Positions 59,844 to 64,000 of a stretch of DNA of 64,000 nucleotides are shown one piece after another. The position numbers were made by a program, and so were the translations under genes. Below the pieces are notes generated by a model. It was not told where the DNA came from. It was given only the letters and a program-made list of their open reading frames with translations, and searched no databases. Each line of letters starts with the position of its first letter. Position 1 is the first letter of the stretch. The stretch is from Antitrichia curtipendula (Eukaryota > Streptophyta > Bryopsida > Hypnales > Leucodontaceae): contig OX579634.1 of NCBI GenBank assembly GCA_951230915.1, positions 11,992,725 to 12,056,724 of the forward strand, written 5' to 3'.

Positions 59844-61989
59844 ATGGCAACTAGCATTCTAGGTAACATTTTCAATCTATATGTTTTAGGTCTTCAGTCT
59901 TTCTAGAGGTTCTGAGATCGTACTACACAACTTGTTGTCGGCATAGATGATCATTGGATTGTTATAGTAGAGATTATTATTGGTGTTGATAAATAAGAGT
60001 GTCTTGGATCCCGTGCAATAGGGCACCAAAGTGGATCCGCCGGATGGGCACAATGTAAATTTTCTCAGCTTACGTCAAGTGTTACTCGTGTGGAACATAA
60101 AGTTATCAAAAGACTTGATTTTGAGTTGATGGTCAAGTCAGTGTGCTGGCATGTTTGAAGTACACTCAACAGACTAGTGCACCACACCACGGTTTAATCA
60201 CGATTCAACAATGCAATCTTGAGATTTTAATGATAAAAGTTTCACCAATAATTGTCAAATTGAGTTGTCCAACAGAGAGCAACAGCCCAAAATTCTCTAT
60301 AACATTGCTCCAAAAGTTTGAATGAAGGGTTCTATTCTTAAAAAATTCTCAAAAAATTCCAAAGAATCTGGAGTCACAACCGAGTACTCCGTACTTACGT
60401 CAAAAGCGGTTTGGAGAACGAGGAATAGGAATTTCACTATGCTTCATGAATTTTTCTTACTTTGCATCAAAGTATACTGAATTTTAGGGGTTGGCTACCT
60501 TCACTACCTTCACTGCACACATCATGGCCCATTATTTCTTTGATTTTTGTTTGTGTTGTAAACAAACTTAGGTTTCTAACCTATTACTGTATTCATTACA
60601 TAAGAAGAAATATAATTTCTCGTAGAGGCTAAGAATTAATTTCATGTGCTTTGAAGTTGTTCATATGCTTGAATAGGATCATAAAGAATATAGCCATGAT
60701 CACAACCATATTGCTTTAGTTAGTAGGCACAGGTGGTCTATAGTACTTGCAACAAGACATGTCTCTTCTTTGGGCTGTGCATGTATGATGTATAGGAGAT
60801 CTATGTTATCAACAAAGAGTGAGAATGTACAGCTCATTCGTTGCTGAACATTGTTCCAATTGATTGCTGAACTTGTGGTGGTAAGTCGGGGGTGACTCCA
60901 ACTTCTGTAGGAGTGTAACAAACAATAAAAAGTGCGTGATGACAAGAAACATTCGTACGTTGTTTACACACATTCCAGAAGTTAAAGAAAAAAAAAAAAA
61001 ACTCCTTGAAACCAACGATGAAAATAGGACATTCAAGTAGTATTTCTTGTACATGTGGCCATAGCTTGTCAAGCTCACTCACTGCTTGATGTAAGGTAAA
61101 CCAGCCCATTGCGGTCAGATGACCCATAGTGGATACCTCATGATCCCATGATGGTTTTTCAGACCACAATCAATATCTAACCTGACACCTATGGAGTGAT
61201 TAGTGACCTTATTAGGAATACCTAACTTTTCCAATGTAAATCATCCTAGGAAGTGACTTTTCATGGCATTTCACATTGGAAATTATTGTGACCACTTTAG
61301 GTGATTAAGATGAGGATATTGGATACACTTTCTGTTGGTTAAAGGGCAGCCTGTTGACCATGTTGGAAAGATCACTTCAGAAATACATAACTAATTCACA
61401 TTTTATCTGAAAAATAAAATTTCAATTGCTCTCACTATTTCTCACACTTATCTTTATGTGGAGAAAAAATTGGAAAATTTCAGCAATGGAATAAGGGCAG
61501 ACTCCAAATTCTGACCACAACGGGCTGTTTTACCTTATAGTGATGTAATATTAGATTTTAACTAACAATCATGTGCATTATATCCTTCACATGTGCAGGC
61601 ATCAAGAACCCTGTTGATGTATTCTCCAAAAAGCTGTGCAAATTGTGCAAATTTGTCTATAATTGTGCAAAGCAATGTGTACATTTTTTTCCTTTCCTTA
61701 TCCCATTTCACATTTCATCTATTGTAAGCTTATATTTCCCAATATTGCTTCCATGGTGCATCGATCTAACATGATGATTAAGTATAGAAGGATCAAGAAC
61801 TTTCCACCCTTTAACCCAATAGCATCCATGATAACTTCTGTGAAAAAATCACTCCATTGAAATTTACATGGAATGTGGAATTTTCAAAAGTCAAGGGCAA
61901 AATTGGAGCAACTGAGTAAACTTGTTGAATTGAACATCAGCACACCCTGCATTGCACCTCTGGCAGCAGCATCTGAGACTTAATTATTA
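59844..61989. other. VPS13 3' UTR and AT-rich spacer
   Basis: The first few hundred bases are probably VPS13 3' UTR; an AATAAG-like signal lies near 59991. After about 60100 the DNA is AT-rich. I see no exon, no RNA gene and no clean transposon end. A weak similarity between 60330-60500 and the right end of the 15.7-kb TIR element was noted but not accepted. Confidence 0.5.
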
Positions 61990-62965
61990 ACTCCTAAATG
62001 CCCAAGGTCTTTTTTGGGTTACTTCAAAAACATCATTGCTTTTGAAGTGTTTTAGATCTAAATGTCACTAAGGTTTTAGAAATCTCAACTGTACAGTACA
62101 ATCTTGTAGTGTATGTGTTGTAAATGATGTGAATCAAATTTGGAGTCATTTGGCCACATAAATTACAAGATTATAATGTTGTCGTGTTGAAAAAGGATGC
62201 TGAAATTTTCTTAGCAACACATTTGGACATGAAATTTTGTGTCTAAACCTATTCAAATGAAAAACTTTAGATTCTAAAGTGTTTCAAAATCAGCATACAA
62301 ACACATTCATTTGGTGAAAGAAAATATCGTTCAGTTGACTCATTGTGTCTGCAAAATGGTTTTGAAATGTCAAAAAATAGCAAAAAGAAGTCAATGCAAA
62401 AAACACATTTGAGGCTGAACCTCTTTCTACTAAAATGCTTTTCAGTCACTAATCTCTCATTGGATTGGTATGAAATTTTTTCTGGACAAACTAAACTAGT
62501 ATGCGCAACTTTCCCAAAAATTATTATTGGAAATGGACATTGTATGAAGAAAAAATAAGCCACGAAAATTCACTATAATCCAAAATGTAGGGATTTTGAA
62601 CTTTGAATTGCTCCCAAACATTCAAAACAACTTGGACTAACATGAAATTTTACCACAATAATTAGATTGAAAGGGGAATACAATCCAACAAATTTGATTG
62701 AAAACAAACATTAGATAAAGGAGATACAAGCCTCCAAAGTTGTAGACACCAAATGCAATTTGGTAAATTCAAATTGAACCTTTGAACTTCAAATGGCCTA
62801 CAAAAAATTAGTTAATTTTGGATTGATCTAAAAACTTTACCACACAAACTAGAAGATAGCACAAATTTTTCAACAAGTTTTATTGAATTCAGACATTGAA
62901 TCCAAAAGTTACAACACTTTGAATTGGACTTGAAACTTGGTGCCTTGGGGCATTTAGGGGGTAAA
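61990..62965 (-). mobile_element. TIR-type repeat, inverted relative of 24337-25597
   Basis: The ends form inverted repeats, TTAACTCCTAAATGCCCAAGG near 61990 against TTTACCCCCTAAATGCCCC (complement of the right end, about 62943-62964). The segment 62180-62940 aligns in reverse to 24370-25075. The interior is AT-rich and non-coding. Its terminal sequence resembles that of the 15681-16599 element (TTAACCCCTAAA), so all three may belong to one loose family. Confidence 0.6.
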
Positions 62966-63792
62966 CCTGGAATGCCAAATTGATCACCTTGGAAATTAAA
63001 TTGTCCTTTAGGATATTGTAAGAATCATTTCCTTAAGAAAAACTCAAGAGTGCTCACTTGGAGGTCAAATTATTGTGCAAGATCTCCCCTTTTCACACCA
63101 AATTTCAAGGGATGAACATATGCACTTCTTCTATGTCTTACATAGAAAGATCCATTAGACACTTCGCATCCGCAACAACATTCACTTGCAGGGTTGGTTA
63201 AAGTATCATTGCATGTATATACAAGCTCTAAGAAAGTCTATAACACCATAGTAATTCTCACAATTAAGTCAGAAGACCCACCCAAAGGATTCCCAAAGTT
63301 TCTTCTTGAACATGGACATCATTTAGTCGAGCATTTAGTACCATGCCAGATACCTTACAATAGAACTTCTCTAAGATGAACTTCTTTAAGGTAATGACCT
63401 CTCTGAAGTGATGGAGTACTTATTGTCGTGGCACGGCCTGGGCCCAATTCCAACCATACAATAAGGTAGGCACCCCCAAAATGGCACCTGACTTTAAAGT
63501 GCCATCTACAAGTTGTATACATTTCCAAAATCAGTTATGTACCTATTTGGATGGAGCGTTTTCAGAAACAAACTTTGACCCTTAATAAACTTTTGCATAC
63601 GATGTCCAAATGCCACATTCTCTGGTGCATTGGAACCTTTTTTCACTTGCCAACAAGAGTATATGAAAATTTGACCAGTCTAATAGTAGTAACTAGGCTC
63701 AGTAGCAAATAGTGGCGGTTTTGGGTGTACCCACCTTAGAAGTTCTTTGAGATAATTCTTGACCATGGGGACTTGCATCAGGAAAGTCAAGA
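62966..63792. other. AT-rich spacer
   Basis: No gene or classified repeat was recognised here. Open frames such as 63194-63379 show no protein-like pattern. Confidence 0.45.
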
Positions 63793-63947
63793 CATGCCAT
63801 TATGGTGCCAATATGGTGCACTGAAACGCTATCAAGCTAATTTGGTGCCAACCTCCATGCAAACTCAATTTCAAACCTAATATGGAGGTTGGTACCAAAT
63901 TAGCTTGATAGTGTTTCAATGCACCATATTAGCACCATATTGGCATG
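63793..63947. repeat. Strong hairpin: 66-bp inverted arms, 23-bp loop
   Basis: The left arm 63793-63858 pairs with the right arm 63882-63947, with five mismatches over 66 positions. Four of the five differences are transitions, of the C-to-T or G-to-A type in the right arm. Folded as RNA it would be a stem of about 155 nt in total. It may be a small foldback/MITE element or a young hairpin (siRNA/miRNA-like) locus; sequence alone cannot decide. Confidence 0.75.
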
Positions 63948-64000
63948 CACTGAATTTTGTGATGTGAGTCCAGTCCTGGTGCTATTAATACTTTATAGAA

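Noticed and set aside
60330..60500. Possible further copy of the 15.7-kb TIR element
   Set aside because: Only short phrases (AAAAAATTC..., TTTTAGGGGTT) match, and no opposite terminal repeat was found.
1..64000. CRISPR arrays, operons or bacterial-type defence systems
   Set aside because: Spliced eukaryotic genes, TTTAGGG repeats and LTR elements show this is a plant nuclear genome. No regular spacer-repeat array is present.

Overview
This is a stretch of land-plant nuclear genome, most likely from a non-seed plant such as a moss or other bryophyte. It has intron-rich genes with GT-AG splicing, TTTAGGG-type telomere repeats, a Copia retrotransposon relic, a plastid-type monofunctional aspartate kinase, a plant CSN1 and a plant-specific VPS13 with Vps62/DUF946 segments. 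The lineage is an inference from the moderate intron lengths, AT-rich spacers and protein style. Nothing in the window proves a species.

Layout: (1) bases 1-104 hold the last codons of an unidentified membrane protein. (2) 105-2700 is an AT-rich spacer with one copy (about 1001-1695) of a dispersed repeat. (3) 3218-8868 is a complete 14-exon aspartate kinase gene (575 aa) behind a site II/telo-box promoter; its second intron carries a nested foldback element. (4) 9370-10187 is a four-exon tail fragment of an M16 zinc peptidase (PQQL type), broken by an in-frame TGA and ending inside an interstitial telomeric array (10183-10232). (5) 10469-11358 is a second copy of the dispersed repeat, followed directly by a Copia element (11363-14820) that has lost its reverse transcriptase and most of its 3' LTR. 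(6) 14821-20600 is AT-rich repeat DNA. It holds a degenerate tandem array split by a 919-bp TIR element (15681-16599) and a decayed, unrecognised minus-strand reading frame (17758-18219). (7) 20964-23666 is a complete six-exon CSN1/FUS6 gene (438 aa) whose first intron is a threefold tandem duplication containing a decoy splice acceptor. (8) 24337-25597 is a TIR-type repeat with an inverted relative at 61990-62965. (9) 26414-59843 is a complete 70-exon VPS13-family gene (4,684 aa in my model), taking up more than half of the window. (10) 59844-64000 is repeat-rich spacer ending in a strong 66-bp-arm hairpin (63793-63947).

All three intact genes lie on the + strand and are independently transcribed. 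They serve unrelated roles: aspartate-family amino acid synthesis in the plastid, COP9 signalosome control of cullin ligases, and bulk lipid transfer at membrane contact sites. I joined every exon by checking reading frame and phase. All three models translate without internal stops, and two introns use GC donors. I found no convincing new multi-gene system. The most unusual things are structural: the telomere-repeat junction on the M16 fragment, the nested palindromes in the kinase intron, the duplicated acceptor in CSN1, the terminal hairpin and the unidentified minus-strand relic.
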